Under the pieces are notes generated by a model, which was not told where the DNA came from, ran no database searches, and worked only from the letters and a program-made list of their open reading frames with translations. Of a stretch of 64,000 bases of DNA, positions 40,758 to 48,517 are shown piece by piece; position 1 is the first letter of the stretch; each line of letters begins with the position of its first letter. Where the stretch lies: assembly GCA_040756995.1 (NCBI GenBank), contig JBFLYK010000032.1, forward strand, positions 23,688 through 87,687, given 5' to 3'. Source of the DNA: BP-133 sp040756995 (GTDB lineage Bacteria > Actinomycetota > Acidimicrobiia > IMCC26256 > BP-133). A program made the position numbers and the translations under genes.

Positions 40758-42125
40758 TCAGCTCCTCAACAGCTCGGCCACCTGGAAGGCGAGGTCGAGC
40801 GACTGGCGGGCGTTCAGGCGCGGGTCGCACATCGTCTCGTAGCGCTGCACGAGGTGGTCGGAGCGCAGATCGCCCGACCCGCCGAGGCACTCCGTCACGT
40901 CGTCGCCGGTGAGCTCCACATGGATCCCTCCCGGCCACGACCCTTCCGCCCGGTGGACGGCGAAGTAGCCCCGGATCTCTTCCATCACGTCTTCGAAGTG
41001 CCGGGTCTTGTAGCCGTTGGGACTGGTGAACGTGTTGCCGTGCATGGGATCGCAGGCCCACACGACGGGGTGCCCGGCGCCCCGAACCGCCCGCACCAGC
41101 GGCGGCAGCGCGTCCCGCACGTGCTTCGCGCCCATGCGGGCGATCAGCACCAACCGGCCCGGCCGGCGGTCGGGGTCGAGGCGGGCGCACAGCGCCACGG
41201 TCTCCTCCACCGTGGCCGCCGGCCCGAGCTTCACCCCCACCGGATTGTGGATGCCCGACAGGAACTCGATGTGGGCTCCCTCGAGGTCCCGCGTCCGCTC
41301 CCCGGCCCACAGCAGGTGCGCCGAGCAGTCGTACCAGTCGCCGGTCAGGCTGTCCTGGCGGGTGAGGGCCTCCTCCCAGCCGAGCAGCAGTGCCTCGTGG
41401 GAGGTCCAGAAGTCGACCGAGTGGAGCGCGGACTCCTTGCCGAGGTCGATGCCGCAGGCGGCCATGAACCGCAGCGCCCGGTCGATCTCGTTGGCCAGCA
41501 ACTCGTAGTTGAGCCCCTCGGGACTGGCGGCCACGAACTCCTGGTTCCAGGCGTGGACCTGGGTCAGGTCGGCGAAACCGCCCTTGGTGAAGGCCCGCAG
41601 CAGGTTCAGCGCCGCGGCCGACTGGTGGTAGGCGTCGACGAGGCGGTTGGGGTCGGCCTGGCGGGCCTCGGCCGAGAAGCCCGGGTCGTTGACGATGTGG
41701 CCCCGGAACGAAGGCAGCTCCACGCCGTCGCGTGTCTCGGTGGCCGACGAGCGGGGCTTGGCGAACTGGCCGGCGATCCGGCCGACCTTCACCACCGGCA
41801 CGCCGGCGCCGTAGGTCATCACCACCGCCATCTGCAGGATCACGCGCAGCTTGTCGCGGATGGCGTTGGCCGAGAAGTCGAACGACTCGGCGCAGTCACC
41901 GGCCTGGAGCAGCACCGCCCGGCCGTCGGCCACCGTGGCCAGCGAATCCCGCAGGGCCCGCGCCTCGCCGGCGAAGACCAGGGGCGGAAGCCGGCGCAGC
42001 CGCTCCAGGGCGCGCTCGAGCGCATCGGGGTCGGGCCAGTCCGGTTGCTGGGCGGCGGGCCGGGCGCGCCACGAGCCGGGAGACCACGCTGCCCGGTCGC
42101 CGGTGGCCAGTTCGAGCTCGTCCAA
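40758..42125 (-). CDS. aroG: class II DAHP synthase
   Basis: A 455-aa enzyme for the first step of aromatic amino acid synthesis (phosphoenolpyruvate plus erythrose 4-phosphate). It is of the plant/mycobacterial class II type: LLQAGDCAESFDF (near 75), VKVGRIAGQFAKPRSS (near 115), SFRGHIVNDPGFS, FWTSHEALLLGWEEALTR, and the late WACDPMHGNTFTSPNGYKTR with metal ligands. The TTG at 42125 is chosen with GGAG 8 nt upstream. It follows bpa by 25 bp and precedes kgd by 4 bp on the same strand. Confidence 0.93.
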   Translation of the reverse strand: MDELELATGDRAAWSPGSWRARPAAQQPDWPDPDALERALERLRRLPPLVFAGEARALRDSLATVADGRAVLLQAGDCAESFDFSANAIRDKLRVILQMAVVMTYGAGVPVVKVGRIAGQFAKPRSSATETRDGVELPSFRGHIVNDPGFSAEARQADPNRLVDAYHQSAAALNLLRAFTKGGFADLTQVHAWNQEFVAASPEGLNYELLANEIDRALRFMAACGIDLGKESALHSVDFWTSHEALLLGWEEALTRQDSLTGDWYDCSAHLLWAGERTRDLEGAHIEFLSGIHNPVGVKLGPAATVEETVALCARLDPDRRPGRLVLIARMGAKHVRDALPPLVRAVRGAGHPVVWACDPMHGNTFTSPNGYKTRHFEDVMEEIRGYFAVHRAEGSWPGGIHVELTGDDVTECLGGSGDLRSDHLVQRYETMCDPRLNARQSLDLAFQVAELLRS

Positions 42126-42150
42126 GCGGTGCTCCGTGATGCGTTCGCGG

Positions 42151-42648
42151 CTAGAGGTAGCCCGTGGGGCTCATACCCGGTCCCTGGGCGTTGGGACCCG
42201 AGGGGAGCGCCCGGCGGCGCATCTGCTCCAGCTGCTGCTGGGCCATCATCTGCTGGGTCATCATCGTGGCCTGGATGCCGTGGAACAGGCCTTCGAGCCA
42301 GCCGACCAGCTGGGCCTGGGCGATGCGCAGCTCCGAGTCGCTCGGGGTCCCCTCGTCGAACGGCAGCATCACCTCGCCGAGCTCCTCCTTGAGGTCCTCG
42401 GAGAGGACCTCGGACAGCTCGGCCAGCGAGCGTTCGTGGATCTGCCGCAGGCGTTGCCGCCCGGCGTCGTCGAGCGACGCCTGGCGCACCTCGTCGAGCA
42501 TGCTCTTCACCATGGTGGCGATGCGGATCAGCTTCGAAGGCTGCGACACCGTTTCGCGGTCGGGGCCCTCGTCGCCGTCGTCCTGCGGCTGCCCACCGTC
42601 GGGAGGGAGCACCTCGACGTCGGACGGGGCAGAGGTGGAATCGGTCAC
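42151..42648 (-). CDS. bacterial proteasome activator (Bpa/PafE-like)
   Basis: A 165-aa protein matching the Bpa/PafE family, whose rings open the 20S proteasome without ATP. The core SKLIRIATMVKSMLDEVRQA (near 36-55), SLAELSEVLSEDLKEELGEV and AQAQLVGWLEGLFHGIQATM is typical. The C-terminus ends PTGYL, comparable with the terminal GQYL motif that docks in the proteasome alpha-ring. GTG at 42648 follows GGGAGCAATCCA, a good ribosome-binding site, and removes a non-conserved upstream stretch. The N-terminal 30 residues are acidic and disordered. It suggests that the organism has a 20S proteasome, not seen in this window. Confidence 0.88.
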   Translation of the reverse strand: MTDSTSAPSDVEVLPPDGGQPQDDGDEGPDRETVSQPSKLIRIATMVKSMLDEVRQASLDDAGRQRLRQIHERSLAELSEVLSEDLKEELGEVMLPFDEGTPSDSELRIAQAQLVGWLEGLFHGIQATMMTQQMMAQQQLEQMRRRALPSGPNAQGPGMSPTGYL

Positions 42649-42662
42649 TGGATTGCTCCCTG

Positions 42663-42800
42663 CTTCGTTCTCCGCTTCGTTCTCCGCGGCTGCCGGGTTC
42701 GAATTCCCGTGTTCGAATTCAGAGCATAGGCGGGCCCACTCCGGGCTCCGGCCTCGAGTTGCCGCGCTGAGTTGCAACTGCAATCAACTGCGACAACTGC
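42663..42800. promoter_or_regulatory. bpa / Fur-family divergent promoter region with repeats
   Basis: The 164-bp gap holds three motif groups. CTTCGTTCTCCG is tandemly duplicated (42663-42674 and 42675-42686). GTTCGAATTC occurs twice, 14 bp apart (42697-42706 and 42711-42720). CAACTGC occurs three times with 10- and 9-bp spacing (42775, 42785, 42794), preceded by the palindrome AGTTGCAACT (42770-42779). The third group ends 12 bp before the Fur-family ATG and is a good candidate operator; the tandem repeat lies in the bpa leader. Confidence 0.5.
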
Positions 42801-42812
42801 TAGCCTGGGGAG

Positions 42813-43256
42813 ATGGCCGGAGCCGGGCGGAGCGACGTCGTCGAACAGATCCTGGGGCGCTTCGTCGCCGCCGGCGGGCGCCGCACGGCCAGCCGCCAGG
42901 CGATCATCGAAGCGGTGGTCGGCACCGGCGGCCACATGACGGCGGAGCAGATCGCCTCGACCGTCCAGGCCCGCTTCCCGTCGGTGAACCTGTCGACCGT
43001 GTACCGCACCCTCGACGCCCTGGAGGAACTGCGGGTGGTCGACCACGTCCACCTCGGCCACGGCCGGGCCGTGTACCACCTCACCGACGAAACGCATCAG
43101 CACCTCTTCTGCGAGCAGTGCGAGTGGGTTCAGGAGCTGCCGATCGCCAAGCTGCGGCCCCTGTTCGGCATGCTGGAGAAGGAGTACGGGTTCCAGCTCG
43201 ACCGCCGCCACTTCGCCATCGTCGGCCGCTGCTCGAACTGCGCTGCAGCGGGCTGA
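42813..43256 (+). CDS. Fur-family metal-responsive regulator
   Basis: A 147-aa repressor. Residues 5-80 are the winged helix (GGRRTASRQAIIEAVVGTGG, VNLSTVYRTLDALEELRVV). The structural zinc site has Cys100 and Cys103 in LFCEQCEW and Cys140 and Cys143 in GRCSNCAA, and HLGHGRAVYHL plus DETHQHLF provide the regulatory histidines. It could be Fur, Zur or similar; the sensed metal cannot be decided by eye. ATG at 42813 follows GGGGAG. It is divergent from bpa and probably autoregulates through the CAACTGC sites. Confidence 0.88.
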   Translation: MAGAGRSDVVEQILGRFVAAGGRRTASRQAIIEAVVGTGGHMTAEQIASTVQARFPSVNLSTVYRTLDALEELRVVDHVHLGHGRAVYHLTDETHQHLFCEQCEWVQELPIAKLRPLFGMLEKEYGFQLDRRHFAIVGRCSNCAAAG

Positions 43257-43271
43257 CGCCCGGCATAGAAC

Positions 43272-43332
43272 AGCGCCAGGCCGGGTCGTGACGGCTTGTC
43301 CCCGGTCGCCACGGAGGCCGCGGCCTGGCGCT
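43272..43332. repeat. 12-bp inverted repeat in the fur-mtrA gap
   Basis: AGCGCCAGGCCG (43272-43283) and its exact complement CGGCCTGGCGCT (43321-43332) can form a stem with a 37-nt loop; CCCGGC upstream and GCCGGG downstream could extend it. No T-run follows at once. It may be the terminator of the regulator gene or a leader element. A second small hairpin GTGCG-TTT-CGCAC lies at 43385-43397 in AT-richer DNA. Confidence 0.45.
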
Positions 43333-43435
43333 ACGCCGGGTCTCTTCCCCGGGAGTCAGCCGCCAAACCAATTTTTTCCGATCGGTGCGTTTCGCACGCG
43401 GAGTGGCCGGAAGCGGGCGCAAACCGGCGCTCCGG

Positions 43436-43450
43436 GAGGCATGATGCCTC
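43436..43450. promoter_or_regulatory. perfect palindrome covering the mtrA ribosome-binding site
   Basis: GAGGCATGATGCCTC is a perfect 15-bp palindrome (7-bp arms, one central base) that ends one base before the mtrA ATG at 43452. It includes part of GGGAGG, the only Shine-Dalgarno-like sequence. As RNA it could hide the ribosome-binding site; as DNA it could be an operator. Confidence 0.5.
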
Positions 43451-43451
43451 T

Positions 43452-44132
43452 ATGGCTGTGCGCATCCTGACCGTGGAGGACGACGAGCGGATCCAGGCGG
43501 CCATGCGGATGGCCCTCGAGGACGAGGGTTACACCGTGGTGGAGGCCGCCAGCGGGGAGGAGGGGCTCGAGCTCTTCTCCCGCCGCCCGGCCGATGTCGT
43601 CCTCATCGACCTGATGCTGCCGGGGATCGACGGCTTCGAGGTCTGCCGGTCGATCCGGCGCTCGAGCGACGTGCCGATCGTCATGGTGACCGCCCGGTCC
43701 GACACCCACGACGTGGTGGCCGGGCTCGAGGCGGGCGCCGACGACTACGTCACGAAGCCGTTCGTGCCCAAGGAGCTCGCCGCCCGCATCCGGGCCCTGC
43801 TCCGGCGGGCCCGGTCCACCGACTCCAGCCCGTCCTCCATGGTCTTCGGCGACCTCGAGATCCGGCCCGAGGCCGGCGAGGTCCTCGTCGGCGGCAATCT
43901 CATCCCCCTCACCAAGACCGAGTTCCGCCTGCTGTGCGAGCTGGCCGGGAGCCCCGGCCGGGTGTTCTCCCGGGAGCAGCTCCTGGAGCGGGTCTGGGGC
44001 TACGACTACTTCGGGGACGGACGCCTCGTCGACGTCCACGTCCGCCGCCTGCGGACGAAGGTCGAGGCCGACCCGGCCCACCCCCGCTACGTCGTCACGT
44101 CCCGCGGCCTCGGCTACAAGCTTCAGACGTAG
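43452..44132 (+). CDS. mtrA: MtrA-like OmpR-family response regulator
   Basis: A 226-aa two-component regulator. The receiver begins VRILTVEDDERIQAAM; Asp53 in VVLIDLMLPG is the phosphorylation site, and VTKPF near 100 has the conserved Lys. The winged-helix output has LTKTEFRLLCELAGSPGRVF and VHVRRLRTKVE. Together with the downstream kinase and GerMN lipoprotein it matches mtrA-mtrB-lpqB, which controls cell-wall and division genes in actinobacteria. ATG at 43452 overlaps no upstream gene; a palindrome covers its ribosome-binding site. The gene name is by synteny and similarity. Confidence 0.85.
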   Translation: MAVRILTVEDDERIQAAMRMALEDEGYTVVEAASGEEGLELFSRRPADVVLIDLMLPGIDGFEVCRSIRRSSDVPIVMVTARSDTHDVVAGLEAGADDYVTKPFVPKELAARIRALLRRARSTDSSPSSMVFGDLEIRPEAGEVLVGGNLIPLTKTEFRLLCELAGSPGRVFSREQLLERVWGYDYFGDGRLVDVHVRRLRTKVEADPAHPRYVVTSRGLGYKLQT

Positions 44133-44154
44133 GTCCCGAGGTCCGGAGGCCGCC

Positions 44155-45567
44155 GTGCGGTCGGTGCGGAAGCTCCAGCGGCCGGATCTGGGCCTGCGGA
44201 CGAGGGTCACCCTGGCCTTCGCCGGCGGTGCCTTCCTGCTGTCGGCCGCCCTCTCCGGCGTGAGCTACGGGCTCGTGCGCAACTACCTCGTCGACCAGAC
44301 CCAGACGGCGGCCTTCCGGGAGGCGTTCGTGAACGCCGGCGTGGCCCGTGACGGGTTGCGCCAGGCGTCGGCCAACGACCCGGGCCGCATCCCCCGGATC
44401 CTCGCCTCCCTCCAGGATCCCGACAACAGCCCGTCGCTGGTCTTCTACGACGCCAACTGGTTTCCGTCGAAGGTCGGCATCGCCCGGGAGAGCCTGCCGC
44501 AGGCCTTCCGCCAGGCGGTCAACTCCGGGCGCCCCTCCCGCCAGGCCTACCGGCTCGAGGGCCAGACGGTCCTGGCCGTCGGCCTGCCGCTGCCCGGCGT
44601 GGAGGCGTCCTACTTCGAGCTGTTCAGCCTCGACCAGCTCAACCGGACGCTCCGGTTCCTCGGCTTCGCCCTCCTCGGCGTCGGCCTGGCCACCACCGTG
44701 GCCGGGGCGGCGGTCGGCCGGTGGGCCAGCGCCCGGGTGCTGCGCCCGGTGTCCGAGGTGGCGGAGGCGGCGGCGGCGGTGGCCGGCGGGCGGCTCGAGA
44801 CCCGCCTCCCCGACATCGACGACGCCGACCTGGCCACGCTGACCTCATCGTTCAACTCGATGGCCGACGCTCTCCAGACCCGCATCGAGCGGGACGCCCG
44901 CTTCGCCTCCGACGTCAGCCACGAGCTCCGCTCTCCGCTCACCACGCTGGCCACCACCGTTCAGGTGCTGGCCTCCCGGCGGGAGGAGCTGCCGGAGCGG
45001 TCCCGGGCGGCCCTCGACCTGCTGACCGCCGACGTGGAGCGGTTCCAGCGGCTGGTGGAGGACCTGCTGGAGATCTCCCGCTACGACGCCGGCGTGGCCG
45101 ACCTGCACCTGGAGGACGTTCACCTGGCCGAGCTCGTCACCCGGGCCGTGGCGTCGGCCGGAGGTCCGGCCGTGGAGCTCGGCCCCGGGGCGGCGGCCGA
45201 CGGGCTGGCGGTCCAGGCCGACAAGCGGCGGATGGAACAGGTCATCAAGAACCTGGTGGAGAACGCCGCCCGCTACGGCGGGGGCGCCACCCGGGTGATC
45301 GTCGACGCCGGCCACCACGTCGCCCGGGTGGCGGTCGACGACGAGGGCCCGGGGGTGGCGCCCGAGGAGCGGGAGGCGATCTTCGAGCGGTTCTTCCGGG
45401 GGTCGGCGTCCGGGCAGCGCCGGGGCGGCGGGCAGGGGTCGGGCCTCGGCCTGTCGCTGGTCACGGAGCACGTCCGCCTGCATGGAGGAAGGGTCTGGGT
45501 GGAGGACAACCCCGTCGGGAAGGGCGCCCGGTTCATCGTCGAGATCCCGCTGGCGAGGCCGGCATGA
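44155..45567 (+). CDS. mtrB: MtrB-like membrane sensor histidine kinase
   Basis: A 470-aa kinase. Helix one (VTLAFAGGAFLLSAALSGVSY, residues 17-37) and helix two (LGFALLGVGLATTVAGAAV, about 166-186) enclose an extracellular sensor of about 130 residues; then a HAMP domain, and FASDVSHELRSPLTTLATTV with phospho-acceptor His256, NLVENAARYGG, and GSGLGLSLVTEHV. This is the MtrB layout. GTG at 44155 follows GGAGGCCGCC. The stop overlaps the GerMN lipoprotein gene by 4 nt. Confidence 0.87.
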   Translation: MRSVRKLQRPDLGLRTRVTLAFAGGAFLLSAALSGVSYGLVRNYLVDQTQTAAFREAFVNAGVARDGLRQASANDPGRIPRILASLQDPDNSPSLVFYDANWFPSKVGIARESLPQAFRQAVNSGRPSRQAYRLEGQTVLAVGLPLPGVEASYFELFSLDQLNRTLRFLGFALLGVGLATTVAGAAVGRWASARVLRPVSEVAEAAAAVAGGRLETRLPDIDDADLATLTSSFNSMADALQTRIERDARFASDVSHELRSPLTTLATTVQVLASRREELPERSRAALDLLTADVERFQRLVEDLLEISRYDAGVADLHLEDVHLAELVTRAVASAGGPAVELGPGAAADGLAVQADKRRMEQVIKNLVENAARYGGGATRVIVDAGHHVARVAVDDEGPGVAPEEREAIFERFFRGSASGQRRGGGQGSGLGLSLVTEHVRLHGGRVWVEDNPVGKGARFIVEIPLARPA

Positions 45568-46151
45568 GCCGGGTACGGGCGGCCCTCGCCCTCGTCGGGG
45601 CCCTGGTCCTGGCCGCCGGCTGCTCCGCGCCCGTCGATTCGGGGCCCAAGACGATCCGGGCGGCCAGCATCCCGCCCGGGCTGCGGGCGCAGACGTCGTC
45701 GACCACCACGACGACGGTTCCGCCGGGCGCCTCCGAGGAGGTGACGGTGTACTTCATCTCCGTCCCCGAGGGGCGGCTGCAGCCGGTCAAGCGGCGGGTG
45801 AGCTCGCCGGTGAACCCCGAGAAGGTCCTCCAGAAGCTCTTCGCCGGCCCGACCGATGCCGAAGGGCTGAGCGGTCTACGGACGGCCATCAACGGCGATA
45901 CGACGATTCTCCACGCCGATGTGGAGAAGACGATCCTCACCGTCGACACTTCGAAGAACTTCGCCTTCGGCCAGGTGCCGGACCAGATCGCCGCCTATGC
46001 CCAGGTGGTGTTCACGGCCGTCGAACTGCCCAATGTGAACGGGGTGCAGTTCGCCCAGAACGGGCGGCGGATCGCCGTCTATGCCGGCGACGGCAGCTCG
46101 CAGTTCGCGCCACTGGGCAAGGCCTCCTACGCCGAGCTGACCCCACGCTGA
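45564..46151 (+). CDS. LpqB-like GerMN lipoprotein (short form)
   Basis: A 195-aa lipoprotein. The signal peptide ends at a lipobox LAAGC (Cys20 region), and the rest has a Thr/Pro linker (SSTTTTTVPPGAS) and a GerMN domain (VTVYFISVPEGRLQPVKR, NGDTTILHADVEKTILTV, VVFTAVELPNVNGVQF). LpqB in actinobacteria has GerMN plus a beta-propeller of about 400 residues; here the propeller is missing, and the frame closes at TAELTPR-like end. Position after mtrB supports the LpqB role. ATG lies in the mtrB stop. Confidence 0.82.
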   Translation: MSRVRAALALVGALVLAAGCSAPVDSGPKTIRAASIPPGLRAQTSSTTTTTVPPGASEEVTVYFISVPEGRLQPVKRRVSSPVNPEKVLQKLFAGPTDAEGLSGLRTAINGDTTILHADVEKTILTVDTSKNFAFGQVPDQIAAYAQVVFTAVELPNVNGVQFAQNGRRIAVYAGDGSSQFAPLGKASYAELTPR

Positions 46152-46174
46152 GCGGGAGAAACCGGGCAAAGATC

Positions 46175-46198
46175 GCACCCTACGGTGTCGTAAGGTGC
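46175..46198 (+). terminator. hairpin after the GerMN lipoprotein gene
   Basis: GCACCCTACG and CGTAAGGTGC, separated by GTGT, form a 10-bp stem with one mismatch, 23 bp after the lipoprotein stop and followed by CAAAACGG. There is no T-run, so termination is possible but not certain. The rest of the 272-bp gap (46152-46423) has no gene I can support. Confidence 0.4.
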
Positions 46199-46423
46199 CA
46201 AAACGGACGCCTCGGGACTAATGTCTCGAACTGGCATCTGATCGGCCCGTCGCACGCCGAATCGTCATCCAACCGCAACTTGGGCGCGCCCCAAACGTCG
46301 CTTCTACCAGCGATGATGACTGCGGACCGTGCTGAGCGCACCACACGTCGCCGCTGCTGTCAGACGCCTCGGCCCCCCGACCCAGGTGGGTTCGCAGACC
46401 CGGACTCGAAAGAGAGAGGCCCT

Positions 46424-46825
46424 GTGGTGCTCCACGACAACGACATCGCCGCCCGGACGGCAGAGCGTCCCCCCAGCGTGGAGACTGCTATTCCTTCGGG
46501 GGACACCCCCGAACCCCCGGGCCGGGTGCTTGAGTCGTGTCACAGCCTGTGGATCTTCGAGCCGGCCCGGAGCCGCTTCCGCCGGGTTCCCCGGGGCACC
46601 CGGCTCGACATGCCGCCGCAGGAGCACGAGTGGACCCCGTACTACCGGCTGGAGCTCGACGCCTCGTCCGGTGCCTTCTCCGTCGGGCTCAACCCTGACG
46701 ACACCCGCGTCCTGCGGTCCTGGCTCCATGCCGACCCCTGCCGCCACTGCTCGAGCGACCAGACCAGCGAACTGTCGATCGAAGCGCTGCGCCGCACACT
46801 CGACAGCGCCGGAGGCGCCGCCTAA
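46424..46825 (+). CDS. conserved actinobacterial protein of unknown function
   Basis: A 133-aa soluble protein that I cannot name. Residues 40-110 read SCHSLWIFEPARSRFRRVPRG and EHEWTPYYRLELDASSGAFS, and a short CRHC motif (near residue 105) may bind metal. The first 35 residues are unconserved in look and include SGDTPEPPGR, encoded by a copy of the GC-rich palindromic repeat. GTG at 46424 follows GAGAGAGGCCCT. It lies between the mtrAB-lpqB unit and a thioredoxin-like gene, so a cell-envelope link is possible but unproven. Confidence 0.7.
   Translation: MVLHDNDIAARTAERPPSVETAIPSGDTPEPPGRVLESCHSLWIFEPARSRFRRVPRGTRLDMPPQEHEWTPYYRLELDASSGAFSVGLNPDDTRVLRSWLHADPCRHCSSDQTSELSIEALRRTLDSAGGAA
46487..46523 (-). 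repeat. dispersed GC palindromic repeat, copy 2
   Basis: On the minus strand the element reads GGCCCGGGGGTTCGGGGGTG then TCCCCCGAAGGAATAG. It aligns with copies at 7677-7710 and 63696-63731. It lies within codons near the start of the unknown protein at 46424. Confidence 0.5.
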
Positions 46826-46873
46826 GCCGGGTGTCGCCACCCTCTCGGCCCGTCCCTTTACCCTGGGGGCGGG

Positions 46874-47473
46874 ATGCGAACGATGCCGCGCCGAGCCGAG
46901 ATTCCGGACCTGCTCGAACCTGAGCCGCCCGCGCCCCGGCGGCGGCGCTGGGGCTGGTGGCTGCTGGCCGGCGTGATCCTCGTCGGCGCCGCCGTCGGCG
47001 TGGCCATCAGCACCGACGACAGCCTCGGGAAGGTGCCGGGCACGATCAAGCTCACCGGCGAGGCCCGGAAGTTCACCCTCGAAGACGTGAGGGTCGGCCG
47101 CCCGCCGGTGTCGCTGGAGGCGCTGCGGGGCAAGCCCGTCGTCCTCAACTTCTTCGCTTCCTGGTGCGGGCCCTGCATCCGGGAGATGCCGGCCCTCCAG
47201 GCCATGTCGGAGCGCTACCGGGGCCGGGTCCACTTCGTCGGTGTCACCTTCAACGACCGGCGGGAGGCGGCCAAGGGCGTCCTGGACCGGACGCGGGTGA
47301 GCTATCCGGCCGCCTTCGACCCTTCCAGCGACCTCGCCGTCGACTACGCAGTGCGGGTGATGCCGACGACGTTCTTCATCGACGCCGACGGCAAACTCGT
47401 CGAGCGCAAGGACGGCGAGATCTCCGAGGTGCAGCTCGGCAAGGTGATCGAGCGCCTCTTCGGGGCGTCCTAG
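46874..47473 (+). CDS. membrane-anchored TlpA/ResA-like thioredoxin protein
   Basis: A 199-aa protein with one N-terminal membrane helix (WGWWLLAGVILVGAAVGVAI, about 26-45) and an extracytoplasmic thioredoxin domain. The active site is WCGPC at residues 97-101 (FFASWCGPCIREMP), with VMPTTFFID later giving the cis-Pro. It belongs with TlpA, ResA and CcmG, which reduce apocytochrome cysteines; it could supply the CcmG function missing from the ccm operon, though it is 35 kb away. ATG at 46874 (or 46883) starts it. Its last codons overlap the convergent lipoprotein gene by 4 bp. Confidence 0.85.
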   Translation: MRTMPRRAEIPDLLEPEPPAPRRRRWGWWLLAGVILVGAAVGVAISTDDSLGKVPGTIKLTGEARKFTLEDVRVGRPPVSLEALRGKPVVLNFFASWCGPCIREMPALQAMSERYRGRVHFVGVTFNDRREAAKGVLDRTRVSYPAAFDPSSDLAVDYAVRVMPTTFFIDADGKLVERKDGEISEVQLGKVIERLFGAS

Positions 47474-48492
47474 GCCTTCATCGGCGGGAGCTTCTGGAGC
47501 CAGGCCTCGACGTCGCTGCGGGAGGCGATGTTGTCGAAGCGGGCCGCCACCTTCCCGTCGGCGCCGATCAGGAACACCCACGGCTCGTTGATGGTGTTGG
47601 GGTCCCGGGCGATCCATTCCTTGGCCGCGTCGTTGAGCTGCTGGGCCTTGTAGTCCTTCCAGACCTCGATGTGGATGAACCGCGCCCGGTTGGAGTAGGT
47701 CTTGGCCAGATCGGCCACGACGTCCGTGACCGGCCCGCAGAACTGGCTGACGCAGTAGGTCGGGGTGGAGACCACGAGGACCACCGGCCGCTTCTCGGCC
47801 AGTGCCTGCGCCACCGTCGTCTGGTGGAGCTCAGGGTCGGGAACCGGAGTGCTCGCCGAGGCACGGGAGTCGATGGCCTCGGGGGCCGCCCCGGGGGTCG
47901 AGACGGTGAGGTTCTGGCTCGCCGGGGCCGGGTCGCCGACGAACGGCACGGTGTGCTGAGGGAGCACCTTGAAGCACTTCTTGACTTCCTGGGGCCCGCC
48001 GAGATCGACCAGGGCCGCCACGCCCCAGAACCCCGGTCGGTCGAAGGCGACATCGGCGGTGTAGACCCCGCGCTCGTGGGTCGGCAGGTAGACCGGCTTC
48101 GAGCTGTCGCCCGGCGGGGCCGGTGAGCCGGGGAGGGGCAGATAGCCGGCCGTCACATTGGCCGGCCCGGGCTGGCTCTGAGCGGCGCAGTCCTGACCGA
48201 GGAAGAAGAAGTTGAAGCGGGCGGTTCCGTAGCCGATCGGGCCCTTGGCCTGGTTGAACATGCCGAACATGAACCGGGCGGGCGGGCCCACCGCCAGGTC
48301 GTAGCTGGCCACCGACCCGTCGACCTTGTCCGGTCCGGCACTGGTGTCGGTGGCGGCGGAGGTGTCGGTGGTTCCGGCCTCCTTGTTGTCGTCCCCGCCG
48401 CCGCAGGCGGAGAGCGACAGGCCGGCGGCCAGGGCGAAGGCGACGGCGGCGGCGACGGTCCGGCGGGGGGTGGGGGACGGGCTGCGGCGCAT
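47470..48492 (-). CDS. lipoprotein with thioredoxin-like domain
   Basis: A 340-aa lipoprotein. The signal peptide (RRTVAAAVAFALAAGLSLSAC) ends at a lipobox Cys near residue 31. A beta-rich N-terminal domain (residues 60-190) is followed by a thioredoxin-like fold with VVLVVSTPTYCVSQFCGPVT (two cysteines, CX4C, near residue 240), as in SCO1/thioredoxin relatives. It may handle disulfides or metals outside the membrane. ATG at 48492 has GAGGAG close upstream; a TTG at 48507 would add five residues. It ends convergent to the TlpA-like gene. Confidence 0.8.
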   Translation of the reverse strand: MRRSPSPTPRRTVAAAVAFALAAGLSLSACGGGDDNKEAGTTDTSAATDTSAGPDKVDGSVASYDLAVGPPARFMFGMFNQAKGPIGYGTARFNFFFLGQDCAAQSQPGPANVTAGYLPLPGSPAPPGDSSKPVYLPTHERGVYTADVAFDRPGFWGVAALVDLGGPQEVKKCFKVLPQHTVPFVGDPAPASQNLTVSTPGAAPEAIDSRASASTPVPDPELHQTTVAQALAEKRPVVLVVSTPTYCVSQFCGPVTDVVADLAKTYSNRARFIHIEVWKDYKAQQLNDAAKEWIARDPNTINEPWVFLIGADGKVAARFDNIASRSDVEAWLQKLPPMKA

Positions 48493-48517
48493 AGGGCTCC
48501 TCGTCAAAGCGGCGGTG

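Noticed and set aside
42690..42722. tRNA fragment or LexA box in the bpa leader (GTTCGAATTC repeats)
   Set aside because: Resembles a T-arm, but the stem is not 5 bp and no other tRNA arms are present; spacing does not fit the actinobacterial SOS box.
43257..43451. Known riboswitch (c-di-GMP, c-di-AMP or cobalamin) before mtrA
   Set aside because: Short similarities such as CCGCCAAACC exist, but the conserved core strings and order of these classes are not present.
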